Assembly (NCBI RefSeq): GCF_000247695.1
Contig: NW_004624805.1
Coordinates: forward strand, 3,631,096 to 3,695,095
Source: Heterocephalus glaber
Taxonomy: Eukaryota; Chordata; Mammalia; Rodentia; Bathyergidae
Direction of reading: 5' to 3'
DNA: 64,000 nt
In this document: positions 33,066 through 44,286 of the stretch, piece by piece
Layout: each line of letters opens with the position of its first letter
Position numbering within the stretch: position 1 is the first letter of the stretch
The notes under the pieces: generated by a model
Told to the model about the DNA's origin: nothing
The model's input: only the letters and a program-made list of their open reading frames with translations
Databases searched by the model: none
Translations under genes and position numbers: made by a program

Positions 33066-34649
33066 TATAGAAATTTGGACAAATCTCCCCTTTGGTAAAT
33101 ATTTCCAGTTGTACAATGATGACCCCAGAGGAGGAATTCCTCATCTTCCACAGGGCTCCAGGCAAGGCACCAGCATCCTGCCCCCAGAGATAACCAAAGA
33201 CTAAGGACATGGAAGTGGGAGAGATAGCGTGTCCCTTCACAAGGGCAATGTAAGAGTTCAGAAATTAAGGCCCTGCTTCCTCTGTAACTCAAGAGTACTA
33301 CTTTCATAAAGCAATGGTAAAAACAAAACAAAACTAAACAACAACAACAAAACAGCAGCATGTATAGAAGGCACATGGAGGGAGAAAAAGAAATGCTGGG
33401 TAGCAGGGAGTGCGGGATGGACTCACATTGGTTTGGAAGTGGCACCAAGATGATACCGTGTTTCAACAGCAGTTGGAAATACAGGACTACAGATTTGCTG
33501 AGGGGCCCAGAGAACAGATTCTTTAGGTAAGGAAGAACAGAGGCAATAGAAATAAATAGCAAGTTATTGGATGGTTTTGGTCATGACTAGTCCCTGGCAT
33601 GGCTGTATAAAATGAACAGAACCCAACGCTTCCTGGTCAACCATGTCTTCAAGGATCCATAAAAGTATCCATCCACTTGAAAAATAAGGAAAATTCTCTG
33701 CAATGAGGAAACACACAATGAAAATGATTTGTAATGATAAAGCCTTGGTAGCAAACATGCTAAAGATTAAATGTCATTATTGATACAATGCCATAACAGA
33801 GGAATGATTTCTTCCATGTGAAATTACATTTTGCAATCTAGTGGGATTCACACTAACCAAAAAGGCCATTTATCCAGTAATAAAGTTTTTTCTTTGCAAC
33901 ATTCTTCATCTTAGAGTGGAAGTTTCTCCAGAGGGCTAACCCCCACTGACCTTCTTCATGAGATCTTTAACAGGAAACAAATGACTTTGCTAGAGTTGCA
34001 TCCTCTCTAATTCTCCAAGATGGAACTTAGAAATACGACAGGCTTTATGCCATAATCACTACTCTAAATGGTGGCATTGGATTCAAGTGCCATGAAAACT
34101 ACAATAACAAAAATGACCAGGCTGTTGCAATTTAAAGAAAAAGGGTTAGTTGTGAGCAGCTTATATAATTGGACAATCCTGACTGATATTTATACTGTAA
34201 CAATGACAGACTCAATTCCAGAACTTCAAATAACAGTGTAAGCATGTTGAGAAAAATGAATAATCCCTACTCCTTCAGAAATCCAATATGCAGGAAACAT
34301 TTTAAATAGTGCTCTTAAATCAATGACTATTTGAAATTATCAATCAAGTCTTTGCTCTGGCCAAAACTAGGCCATCACAGGAATTCTTCACACACAACAA
34401 TATGCATTTGCTAGTAGGTGTAGTTCTCCTTTCCTCTCACAGTTGAGATGGCAAATAAATGATGCACCTGTCACTAGACCCCCTCCCTCTTCCTCGTAGA
34501 CACAACTAATCTGCCTGGCACACTTTCTTGCTGAGGCCAGGCCAGCTTCATGGAGATAACTTCAGTGAGCAGCTGACGGGCAGGTGCTCAGATGAGACTC
34601 ATTTGCTCTTCCTGTATCAAAAGCAGCTCTTCAGAGATGCTTTCAAAAG
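33066..34649. other. Repeat-poor unique sequence
   Basis: No interspersed repeat is recognised over about 1.5 kb. An A/C-rich simple patch lies at 33309-33350. The minus frame 33059-33562 is the antisense of that patch and neighbours and shows no domain. 33780-34360 is a possible conserved non-coding block. Confidence 0.4.
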
Positions 34650-34842
34650 TTGGTTATGTTCACCAGGCATCCCTGTAATCCCTGCACTCTGGGAGGCTGA
34701 GTCAGGAGGAAAGTTGGAGCCCAGCCTGGGAAATTTAGCAGATTTGTAGGACCCTGTATCAAAGTGAAAAAAATAAAAGGCTGGGATGTAGCTCAATGTG
34801 AAGGCCCTAGGTTTGAGTCCCTGTACTGCAAAAAAAAATTTG
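34650..34842 (+). mobile_element. B1-dID composite SINE
   Basis: GGTTATGTTCACCAGGCATC, TGCACTCTGGGAGGCTGAGT, GAGCCCAGCCTGGGAAATTT, then GGCTGGGATGTAGCTCAATG and GTTTGAGTCCCTGTACTGC with an A tail. Confidence 0.88.
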
Positions 34843-35286
34843 GAAAAGAAAAGCTTACTTATGCTTCATATATTCATATGTATTACTATCAAAATGTTTT
34901 TTGAATGGCTATTTTGAAACCAGGTATTATTTTAACATGGCAAAAAAATAATTTAAAAGGAAAATCTATTTTTTAAAAACATGGCAAAACACTATCAACA
35001 TTTTGAACTCATATATGTCAAAGATAAAGTGAGATCAAATGAACAGCCAGCTTCCTAATTAGGATACGTTGTTTATAAATATATTTTTGTATGATAGAGT
35101 AAACCAATAAATACAATCACTTTTTATTGATCTGCAAAATATTTATCTCTGAGAGGAGATTGATTTGTCAAATTTTAATACTGGGCTTTTAGCCACAGTG
35201 GTATCTGTTGCAAGTCAGACATCTCCAACAATCTTATCTAGGAAGTTGAGGGTTTTGTTTTGTTGCTGTTTTTGTTTGTTGCTTGT

Positions 35287-35397
35287 TTCTGAGACAGGAG
35301 GATCTTACTAAGTAGTCCAGGCTGGACTTGAACTCACAGCAATCCTGCCTCACCCACTAGGAGCTGGAATTACAAGTGTGCACCACCATGCCTGGCT
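35287..35397 (-). mobile_element. B1 SINE
   Basis: TTCTGAGACAGGAGGATCTT, AGTAGTCCAGGCTGGACTTG, AACTCACAGCAATCCTGCCT, AGCTGGAATTACAAGTGTGC, ACCACCATGCCTGGCT. Reverse B1 without an ID half; the T-rich stretch 35255-35283 is its tail. Confidence 0.9.
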
Positions 35398-35699
35398 GGG
35401 TTGCTCCATGTGAACATGAAGGATCGGTAACTTCATTAGTTAAGTAGATCATATCAGGGAAAAATGAATTCCAGCATCACGTTTCTTCATAGCCTTCCCT
35501 CTAAGTCCCTCTCCATCCTCCAGCAGCAAAGCCTTCCCAAGGGACGGAGACTCCCTCCTCTAAATGCCATCAGCATTTCTTTCCATCAGAATGGTTGAAA
35601 GCTTGCTCAAGAGGCAGGGAAATAATCCCAAGCTGGAAGATTTCCCAGCCTCTTCTCCCATCCTTCACGTGGAGACCATTTGCTTCCTGTGATGTGAAA
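35398..35699. other. Unassigned sequence
   Basis: Nothing recognised. Confidence 0.4.
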
Positions 35700-36080
35700 C
35701 GAACTGGCAGTTAAGAGTTCACCAGGCCCACTGGTCCCAAGAGGCCTGCCGGGGCCCTGCCTGGCCGCCTTCTCTTCCCGTCCCACGGGACCTGGGGACT
35801 CAATGAAATAGACGTGGGAGACGTGATGCGTGAAGACTGAGATGTGTGTACGATGCAAAGTCAAAACCCTATCCAGTCTGTAGGGTTAAAACAAAACACA
35901 AACCTCCTCCCCATTTGCAGTCACCCTGAGAGCTCAGTGCCTGACTGCAGGATCTCTCCTCTGCTCCAGCAGCACGCAACCGCAGGAGCCGAGTCCCCTG
36001 CTTCCGGCCTCGGCGTGCTGCAGCCGTAGTGGTCAGGAGCAAGGAACTGCATCTGGGAAAAGCCCAGGAAAGGTGAGCGA
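35700..36080 (+). other. CpG-enriched patch, weak first-exon candidate
   Basis: CpG is clearly more frequent than in the flanks (for instance ACCGCAGGAGCCGAGTCCCC, TTCCGGCCTCGGCGTGCTG). The patch ends at a good 5' splice site, AAAG/GTGAGC at 36072/36073. No TATA box is evident and no long frame runs through it. It is too short for a classical CpG island. It could be a minor promoter or exon of a non-coding RNA; this is inference. Confidence 0.25.
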
Positions 36081-37068
36081 GGAGGGTCTGAGGATGTGCA
36101 CGTGTCCTTCTCTGTGAAATGGGGTGAAGATCCCGCACCCCATGCCTCCAAGTGCTGAGGGAGCAAGTGACCCAACCTCCTACGTGCAATACTTTGTTGG
36201 TTTATCTGGAAGTCTTCAGAAGGGCTGTGGCAGCACGGGAGCTGTTCTGTTATTGTCATCCTCATCGGCCTGTGTCCAGGACCTATGAAGCTCTTTCTTT
36301 GGATGCAAGCTAACTGCGCAGGAGATGGACATGAAGGTGATACTGTCCAATTTACATTTGGGTTAATTTCCAGCTACCGCCTACCCGTAGGTTTCAACCT
36401 GGCTCAGCATCCATGTTCAACTGAAGTTTTTAAAATGGTAAACACACACACACACTAGTTATTCAGGCTTAACCAGGCCTGAATGGGACACAGTAGTTTG
36501 TATTTTTAAAGATCTACCAGTAATTCTGACGCCCAGCCCAGGCTGTGAAGCACAGGCAGACAGCAGCCGGGTCCCCGCTCCAGACCCTCACGCCCGAGCA
36601 TTCTCATCTGGCCTGCACAGGCAGCGCAGGGTCCAGGGGCCACTGTGCTGTAAGATTCTTCGGGCAGAAAGAGACCCACACTGCCTTGGTCTCCCCTCCC
36701 TTTCTGAGCAGCAGGAGGCCTGAATAATGCAAGCCTCACTCTGCCCACACACCCCCTCCCCCTCTCCAATTAATCTTGGCGATGGCTTGGAATGGGAACC
36801 ACCTGAAGTGAAAAGATGGCCCTACTCTCAGCATCTGATATCTGATATCATCACAGCATATATGTAATGGCTAATGAAATACTGAGCAAAATTTATTACA
36901 CTAAAAGATATAAGCAGACATTTAAAGTGAGTGCCCAGGATTACATTTTGCTGAATTCCAATTTTATACTCAATATTGAATTTATGCTTTTTTTTGTGGT
37001 CCAGGTAATGACTGCATTAGCAAAGCCCAGATATTTTGATTGCTACGAACTTGTTTCTCTTCAGCTTT
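36081..37068. other. Unassigned sequence
   Basis: A possible MER5-type hAT remnant lies near 36490-36545 (TTTTTAAAGATCTACCAGTA, ATTCTGACGCCCAG), too short to be sure. A small CpG-rich patch follows at 36530-36620 and 36825-37010 is AT-rich. Confidence 0.35.
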
Positions 37069-37240
37069 ATGTCCTTGGGCTGCAGTTTCCTGCTTCCTCT
37101 ACCCTTTCTCTGCCTATTGCTAATCACAGGCCACCTTTCTTGGTAGTGAATAAGTCAAAGCCTTGGTTGTTCATTTCCGGGGACTCTGACCCAGATGGCC
37201 TGGGGGCCATCTTTGATGTCACCTCTTCTCTCAAATTCAC
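37069..37240 (+). repeat. Unnamed diverged repeat, copy 1
   Basis: Shares CTGCAGTTTCCTG, a CTTGG-TG-TC-TTTCC-GGGAC stretch and the exact GCCATCTTTGATGTCACC with 40225-40375, in the same order and at similar spacing. I do not recognise the family. Confidence 0.5.
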
Positions 37241-38166
37241 CCAGCCCTTAGCATGCATAATTTCAGCAGAGCTCAATTCTATAGGAAGAGCTTTCGAGGC
37301 TTTGTAAACTTTTCTGTCCTCTCTCCACAAACAGCTCATTTAAAAGAAAAGAAAATAAATCTTTGTACACGTTTGCTACTAAGACACTCCCAGGTTGGTA
37401 CAGGTAGGATCCTCAGAGGGACTGCTGACATCTAGAGCGTTGTTGTTCTTTTCATTTCCCCTAAGTTTTTCAGCACATTCGTATGGTAATCCTTCCCAGC
37501 TGGTAAGGGACCCAGCTCCTGGACGAGGAAAGAGCAGCAAGCCCAGCTCCCAGCTGCATGTTATTACATTATTCCAAAGTCACAGGAAATGAACAATCAT
37601 TTAGCTTTGACAGGTACATCCAGAAACTCACTGTCTTCCTTTTCAACCTGAAAAAGACTCAGGGCCTTCAGAAGTTAGGAATTAGCCTTACAGTTTGCTT
37701 CTTATTTTTTGCCAGCATTAGGAGGATATTTTGTGAAATCTTTTGAAAACACTCTGGGAAAACCCTGCCAACAGCCTTAGAAACCTGGGAGGAAAAATAC
37801 AATCATTTGAAATACTTTCTGCTCATAAAGATATGCAGCTCAGTAGTCCCTTGTGAGCTGATGACCGTTAGACTTCTGTGATGTCACCTGGGGCGTAACC
37901 CAAGTGGACCTTTTAGTGGACTATTAGACTTAGCCCAGAAGCAAAGTTGTCAGCAATGAATTCCCTTCCAGATCAGTTTTAGGATGAATTAAAAGCAATG
38001 TCAAATATGCTAGGAAAGTTTTTGTTATTGTTATTCTCTTTATTCTGATAGGTTTGTTCCTCAGTTGAAAACACCGTTTTCTGAACATATGCAAAATAAT
38101 TCTTCCACTCATCTTGTAGTTTATAATTCACTAGGCACCTCCAGGGGCGTGGCTGTACTTGCTCCG
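37241..38166. other. Unassigned sequence
   Basis: No repeat or gene recognised. Confidence 0.4.
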
Positions 38167-38196
38167 CATCATCGTCAGTACCATCATCGTCAGTAC
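38167..38196 (+). repeat. Perfect two-copy 15-bp tandem repeat
   Basis: CATCATCGTCAGTAC occurs at 38167-38181 and again at 38182-38196 without a mismatch, in a small CpG-containing patch. Confidence 0.95.
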
Positions 38197-38570
38197 CGCA
38201 GGCTGGCCTTCGTGTGCAGATGGCCGCAGAGTGACAGACCCGGGGCCTAGCGGACTGCCCAGTCGCCTTCCCAAGTGTGAAGGGCTGGAGAGGCAGCTGG
38301 TCCTCGCCTCCTAGGCAGGACCTGTTTAGTCTGTCTAGCTAAGGATTTAAAAACATTTACTTCAGTTTAACTCACTTTGCCCCCATTACGGTCCATTTGT
38401 GAGTGTCAGTCTTTATCTCTGGGCCTGAATCAAACGTTACCCTTTCTCCCACCTCCTTCTGTTTCAGCAGGAAAAAAAAAAAAGTCAAAGCCTAAATATA
38501 GAGCACATGTGCTTCTCATCTGGGCTCCTTAGCAGGATCAGGGAACGAGAACTGTCACCAGCTCTGTCCC

Positions 38571-38782
38571 CAGGTTTCGGCGCTCCCTTCTGCCAGGGTC
38601 CAGCTGTCTGCCGAGGCCGGAGCCTGAGCCGCTGCCCTCCCAGCCAGCCTTCCACGCTGCGCCTCTACTCCAGCTTTCATCTCTTTGCCTTCTCTGTGTC
38701 TCAATGCGTTCTCTGCTGCTCTGTGAAAACTCTGCTTTGGTTTCTCTGCGAGGCAGACTTGGAGGTGCGCAGCAAGTGGAAG
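38571..38782 (+). other. Weak internal-exon candidate
   Basis: Bounded by an acceptor-like CAGCTCTGTCCCCAG (ending about 38573) and a donor-like GGAAG/GTACTCAC (38782/38783). The plus frame 38507-38800 stays open across it and the patch is CpG-enriched. The 97-residue translation is Cys/Ser/Leu-rich without a domain. Splice-like signals this good arise by chance in 64 kb. Confidence 0.15.
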
Positions 38783-38799
38783 GTACTCACCTTCTTGTA

Positions 38800-39239
38800 A
38801 AGACCTGAAGTCTCCCACCATCATGGCCCAGCCTGTATCGGGCCGCCGTGACTCAGGGTGAGCTCGTGCACGTGCAGGCAGTGTTGCTTGATAATGGGGA
38901 GGCCGGGCTCTTTGTGGATGCCATGCATTCTCATTGGAACTCACCTCTATGTTGCATTGGCATCTTTTGAAGCAGACCTTCATGGGGTGAACAGGAAGAC
39001 TACAACATTTTTATTATAGTTGGCTTCCTTTGCTGAATTAGCGTTTATATTTTCCCAGTAGAAATCCCCAAATTGAAAATATAGAGGTGTCAGCTAACAC
39101 CACTTTAGTTAAGGTTGTGTCAACATTTCCTATAAATCTTGTTTTTCTAGGGTTTATAACTAGACCATAAAAATTTGCTCAGCTCTGAGACTTGGCATAG
39201 AAAGTAAACCTGGGAGTGAATTTTGCAGAATTTGAAGGG
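38800..39239. other. Unassigned sequence
   Basis: Nothing recognised; AT-rich after 38990. Confidence 0.4.
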
Positions 39240-39610
39240 GGAAAAATAAGTTCAGCTGTTTTTAACATGTGCTTGTGCTAAAATGGAAATGACTTTAAGA
39301 TGCTTTTTCTTCTTGTGTGACTCAAACAGAGCTTCAGTTTTGATAAAAATAATGAACTCCTCAGGAGATTATTTCATTAATATGAGCTAATTGCACTTGT
39401 TAATTTTTAGAGACAATGTTAATGATTGCGATATTTAAGTTAAGCCCACCAACTGCCTCTGCAGGTACCAGTTTTCGCAAAGCAGTTAGCTGTGCGTAAT
39501 AATGTGATTTGGCAAATCATCGGCACACGTCTGAGGGCAGTAAACCACCAGTGCTTCAAAGGAATCCTTCTGATACAAGGTTAATGGACCATTTCAAAAT
39601 ACATGTGCAC
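39240..39610. promoter_or_regulatory. Candidate conserved non-coding element
   Basis: Repeat-free and AT-rich yet complex, with clustered homeodomain-type cores (ATTTCATTAATATGAGCTAA, CTAATTGCACTTGTTAATTT near 39370-39405) and CpGs kept inside AT-rich sequence (GTGCGTAATAATGTG, CATCGGCACACGTC). This texture is common in conserved enhancers. Conservation itself cannot be seen from one sequence. Confidence 0.25.
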
Positions 39611-40224
39611 TTGGAATGGCATCTCTCATTCGACTTTACTTAATCCTAAATCCCATTTCTCAGATGACCTCCAAAGGTAGCTCATGTAATGTTTGTATGG
39701 GGGAAACATCAGATCCATCTCCAGCTTTCTTTTCCAGAGGATGGGGCCAGTTCTCTGCAGCCTCGCAGCTCACATACCCTTTTTGCTGTACCGGGAAAGA
39801 GCTGGAACATAGAGACAGTCGATCCGCATGCTGCGATATGCTCGTGATGTGCTGGCTGTGTTTGTCAGTCTCAGGCCACGAGCTCTGGGGTCATGTCCAC
39901 ATTCCTCTGTGCTCCAAGGCAGGAGAATGGAGTTCTGTCGACACTGGGCAAGTTGGTCCCTGTGGGGAGTGGCAGTGATACTCTGCTCAGCAAATAGGGC
40001 TACTGAGAGGATCCAGAGAAAGGACCACTGCTCATATCAAAGCTGTTTGAAGTGCAGAGTGCCATCCAAGGGAAAGGGTAGCACCTCCCTCAGCGCACAG
40101 TACCCACTTGGTGTTGTGCATCTTGTCACTGTGTCCCCCCAGGGCTGATTCACAGGGAAGGCCCTGGGCCTCCCAACAGAAGCCACAACCATGTGACTCA
40201 CCCTCAGCCTTCTGTCTGCTGACT
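39611..40224. other. Unassigned GC-richer sequence
   Basis: Overlapping frames (39616-39978, 39828-40148, 40032-40379 on minus) run through each other in different phases, with no domain. No repeat recognised. Confidence 0.35.
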
Positions 40225-40390
40225 GCAGTTTCCTGTTCCCCCTGCTGCCTCCTTGCCTCTGGCTGTCCTCTGACCACCCTTCTGAAGGGACAATATGCCA
40301 CAGTCTTGGCTGCTCCTTTCCAGGGACACTGTCCCAGCTTGGCCCCAGATGCCATCTTTGATGTCACCGCTCCTGCCACTGCTGCACCCT
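40225..40390 (+). repeat. Unnamed diverged repeat, copy 2
   Basis: CTGCAGTTTCCTGTTCCCCC, CTTGGCTGCTCCTTTCCAGG, CAGCTTGGCC and GCCATCTTTGATGTCACC parallel the segment at 37069-37240, about 3 kb upstream and in the same orientation. Confidence 0.5.
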
Positions 40391-41196
40391 CCCCATCCTG
40401 TCACACAACACCGGGTCCTCCTGCCAGTTGCAAGGATGTAGTTTTTGGTGCCTTTAGGTTTCCTATGAGATTGTTCCCCACAGAGCCCCAGGAATTATTT
40501 TCTGAAGGAATAACCGGCTACACATCTTGGGCGTAAGTGACCTGTATTTGTGATGGGGACTTTCCAGGCAGAAACACAGGAAATGTCACTAGCACAGTCA
40601 GTCCTGATAGGGCTGGCTCCACAGGTGCCTGATCTGTGCAGTCACACAAGGCCCTGGCACAGAGTACCTGCCAAAGGTGTACCGTGCTGCTCCTGCCACC
40701 TTGAAAGTCTTAAACAAGGGGCTCTGTGTTTTCATTTTGCACTAGGTCCTACAGATGATGTAGCTGGTTCTGGTCCTGATCTCTTCCTGGCTACCCCTGA
40801 AGACCTGAACCTGAATAATCTGGGGAGCTCTAGAGCCAATCTTGACTAGGGCTGCAAAGATTTGAGGTCAGCTGTCCCAGGCAGCAGAGGGATTTGAAGT
40901 GAGCCTGGCTGCCCCCATTCTATTGCTGTCTTGATGCCCCTGCCTCACCCCACAGCAGCCTATAGGAGCAAGTTCCTGTCTCGGGTTTGCCAAATAAGAA
41001 CCCCTCCAGCTGGGTGGCTGGAGTCAAACTCCCTGTCTGCCACTTCGAGCCCCTTTCCCAGCAGCCTGGAGACTGATGTGGACATTTGTAGCTTCCAGTG
41101 GAGTCTTGTCCCAGCATGAAGGGGACACTGGGTACCTTGGAGCAGCCACAGTCTAGAATTGAGACCATCACTTCTGCACCCAGCAAATACTTCTGA
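40391..41196. other. Unassigned sequence
   Basis: GC-richer unique DNA with many chance frames; no gene or repeat recognised. Confidence 0.35.
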
Positions 41197-41320
41197 GTCA
41201 TCCATCTACTCAACCAACATGAGCTGAGCACTCACCCTGTGCCAGGAGCTCTGTGGGCACTGAGACAATCGGTGAGCAAGAAAAAGACGTCCCTGACCCT
41301 GGGGAGAAGACAATAACTGT
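41197..41320 (-). mobile_element. L2 3'-end fragment
   Basis: TCATCCATCTACTCAACCAA, CATGAGCTGAGCACTCACCC, TGTGCCAGGAGCTCTGTGGG, CACTGAGACAATCGGTGAGC. Reversed L2 terminus. The following 400 bp (GAGTGTTCTTAGCC ... GCATGACACGATCC, to about 41715) may continue the same old repeat. Confidence 0.55.
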
Positions 41321-41715
41321 AAGAAATGAGCACTTTCTTGGGTTGGGAAATGAGTAATGATGCAGCAAAAACAGAAGCAGGGAAGGGAGATCGGAAGGGC
41401 TGGGCTGCACTTTGCACTGAGAAGAGTCAATCTGATCCAAGACCTGAAGGGGCTTTTGGAGGTGAGAGCTGTGAACTTCCGGGGAAGAGTGTTCTTAGCC
41501 GAGGGCTCAGAAGGTGTCAGAGCCCCCAGGAATGAGGCTTCTTTGTGGAGGAGAAGCTGGGGCCTGTGAGGGAGGAGGGTAGCAGAGCTGAGGCCAGAGG
41601 CCAGCGCTGGGACAGGGAGAGGCAAATCCTGCAGGACTGGAGAGGGACTTGGGCTTGTATCTGTGAGACAGCATCATCAGAGCAGTTTGGAGCCAAGGCA
41701 TGACACGATCCGGTT

Positions 41716-42789
41716 CCAAAGAACTAGGTCACTGTGTGAGCAAGGACTGTAGAGAGCAAGGGTGGAAGCCAAGAGGTCATGTAGAAAACCACTCAGTAGT
41801 GCAGAGGAACAGCACTGTTTCCTATGGCCACCAAGGTCACCCCAAGTTTCCCCTTTGAGCACTGTACTTGGGGGTCCCTGGCCCCAGGCTTGTCCCACAC
41901 TCTTCTCACAGCTTCCTGGTGTGGAGACCTCAGCACCACACACAGCCAAACCCACCCAAGAAGGAATGTGTCAGCAAGGCCAGGTAGGGTGTCTCCTTTG
42001 CTGGAGATGTTGTTTGAAAGAAAACGATAGGCTAGATTTTCACCTATAGACTATTTGAATTTACCATCAGGGGAAGGCCCACGTGCCATACCCCCTTATG
42101 CCGGCCAGCCTGCAATGCCTTCTGCAGGCCCACCCTCCCAGCAGCTGCAGTGGACTGTTGGGCTCACCCATAAGCCTGTGTCCTCACAGTCCCCAAGACT
42201 TGAACTCAGGTCAGGAGAAAACCCCTGCAGGTGGTAAAAGATGTGTCCCTCCGAGGAAAGCTCTCTTGACAAGCAAGTCAGGTGCATGGTCCTTACAGGG
42301 CCAGAAGAACTCACGTCCCAGAGCAGAGCTCTGCCCCATGGGCCCAGCAGGCACGCAGGTCTCTTGGGTGAGTGGGAGGATGGTGGTGCCCGGAAGGACT
42401 GCCTGTCTCCCTTTGCTCACCTTCAACATCATCTGTTTTTCTTTCTAACATGTGATTGCATTTTTGAAGGAAGACCTAAGCTTTCATACTAGTCCCAAAG
42501 TAAGTCCAGAATCACGTATGAACATTGTAAAAGTGCATTGTAAATATGAAACCACTTTCCTACATTAAGGTAGCATCATCAATCTGTGAAAACGGTCTAC
42601 AGCACTCTCCTTCAGTGTTTAGAAATACTGCATTGAATACCTTCCAAACAATTAAATTCCACCAAGGTGTTCAGATTATTGTGTTATAATAATCTGCCTG
42701 TGCTCTTGTAGCATCTCTCTAGGGGCTGCCTGGATCCAGTGTTATCTCCATCTTCCACTGTCTATCTGCAGGGTGTCTGGGTGAAACAG
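41716..42789. other. Unassigned sequence
   Basis: No gene or repeat recognised. Frames at 41762-42049, 42083-42448 and 42241-42492 are in conflicting phases. Confidence 0.35.
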
Positions 42790-42915
42790 AGGGTGGGCGC
42801 TGGACTCAAGTCAGAAAGCCCATGACTTCAGGCAAGTTACTTAACCTCTCAGAGGCTCAGTTTTCTCATCTGAAAAATGTCCTACCTACTTCACTGGTAT
42901 TGATAGAATTACATG
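42790..42915 (+). mobile_element. MIR fragment
   Basis: CTGGACTCAAGTCAGAAAGC, ATGACTTCAGGCAAGTTACT, TAACCTCTCAGAGGCTCAGT, TTTCTCATCTGAAAAATGTC. Confidence 0.8.
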
Positions 42916-43100
42916 GACAAGAAAGTCCTGTCGAGTGGACAGGACAATGCTATGCTGGTCAGCTGCTTCCAAGTTTGATCCATCCACACATAGATCCATA
43001 ACCTTCAACTCTTCATCATTTTCTTCCAGCAATTTTAAGATCCAAGTGCTTACTAGATCATATAGATATGTGGAGGACTTCCCTACCTTCTCCTCATGGC

Positions 43101-43124
43101 TTTGTTTGTTTGTTTGTTTGTTTA
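43101..43124 (+). repeat. (GTTT)n microsatellite
   Basis: Six TTTG units after CTCATGGC. Confidence 0.9.
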
Positions 43125-43440
43125 AAGCAACAAGAAAGCCAGGTTGCTGGACCATTCCATTTTTTAAGTTCTCTTAGTAACCTTGAATGGGACACATTAT
43201 GTCACGAGGCACTGAAGTCATTTGCAATCATGAATCTAAGCTAATGAATTCCTTAGAAGCAAGTGAGAGAAGGAGAAAAAACCGACAGTTAAAACCTAAA
43301 CAAACAGTGTTATAAAAATGACTCCTTGGTGAGGTTTTATGAGGTTCTGTTGGATAATAATGGTTGGTCCTCTAATTAGTGTATTTAAAAACATTTTTAT
43401 AGAAAGAGTTGACCCTAATCATAAGGTGCTTCTAAGGTGG
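43125..43440. other. Unassigned sequence
   Basis: Nothing recognised before the LTR that starts at 43441. Confidence 0.4.
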
Positions 43441-43865
43441 TGTCTTAATTTTTCTCATGGCTGAGAGAAAATACCCAACACCCAAAGTTAAAGAAAGAAA
43501 GGTTTATTTAGCTCACAGTTTGTAGAGGTTTCAGACCGTGATTGGCTTGCTCCAAGGCAGGGTAATGTGACAGAGGGGCATCACATACAAGAAATAGTTC
43601 ATGGTGGGCACAAGGCAGCAAAGTAGCAAAATAGCAAGGAAGCAAGCAGCAAACGCCAGCAAGCGGCAAGCAATGACCCTTAAATCCTATCCAGGCTGCT
43701 CGCCCTTGGGACAGGTAGCACTCACATCCAGGATGGGATGGCCCTAATTCTAGCATTGCACCATGGAGCAATCCCAGCAGCACACACTCCCGATCTAGCC
43801 ACCCCAAAAAGTCTTACCTGTAACTGCCTGAGGCTTTGCGGGGACATCTAGACACAGGCCTAACA
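43441..43865 (-). mobile_element. MaLR-type solo LTR with exact duplication
   Basis: TGTCTTAATTTTTCTCATGG at the left and GACATCTAGACACAGGCCTA, ACA at the right: TG...CA ends and 425 bp. GGTGG flanks it exactly at 43436-43440 and 43866-43870, the 5-bp duplication of this class. 43615-43675 contains a degenerate AGCAA-type run (GAAGCAAGCAGCAAACGCCA). No internal retroviral sequence, so it is a solo LTR. Confidence 0.92.
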
Positions 43866-44073
43866 GGTGGGCATATGAAGGCCTGGCACTCTGTAGGCTC
43901 GTGGGACAGCTCTTCCCACCTGGGAACCCCTGATTCACAAGCCCTTCATCATGGCATCATGAAGGAGGTGCTCGGGCAACCTTGATGGCCAAGGGGACAC
44001 AGCAGAGAAACCCTGGCATTGTCAGATGGCCAAGACTCATGAACAGATCAGGAGTTGAAGTATTAAGAGATGA

Positions 44074-44098
44074 TGATCCCCAGTACAAAAAAAAAAGA
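44074..44098 (+). mobile_element. 25-bp SINE tail micro-insertion
   Basis: TGATCCCCAGTACAAAAAAA plus a few A/G is only the last bases of an ID/tRNA-Ala SINE with its A tail. ATTAAGAGATGA (44062-44073) and ATTAAGAGGTGA (44099-44110) flank it as a target duplication with one mismatch. Confidence 0.8.
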
Positions 44099-44286
44099 AT
44101 TAAGAGGTGAGAAGCATGTTGGAACAAACGTGGGCCATGAGTTCCTTAATGCTGGTCCAGATCCAGCGCCAGCACAGCTCTCCTCTACCTGCTATGAACT
44201 CCAGGCCCTCACTGTGCAAAGCATACTGCAGAGAATCAGACTGAGCCACAGCCAAGACTCTGTGCATAAGAGCTTCAGGCACATGC

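Noticed and set aside
43615..43675. CRISPR-like or satellite array of AGCAA units
   Set aside because: Irregular spacing without constant repeats, located inside a MaLR LTR of a mammalian genome.
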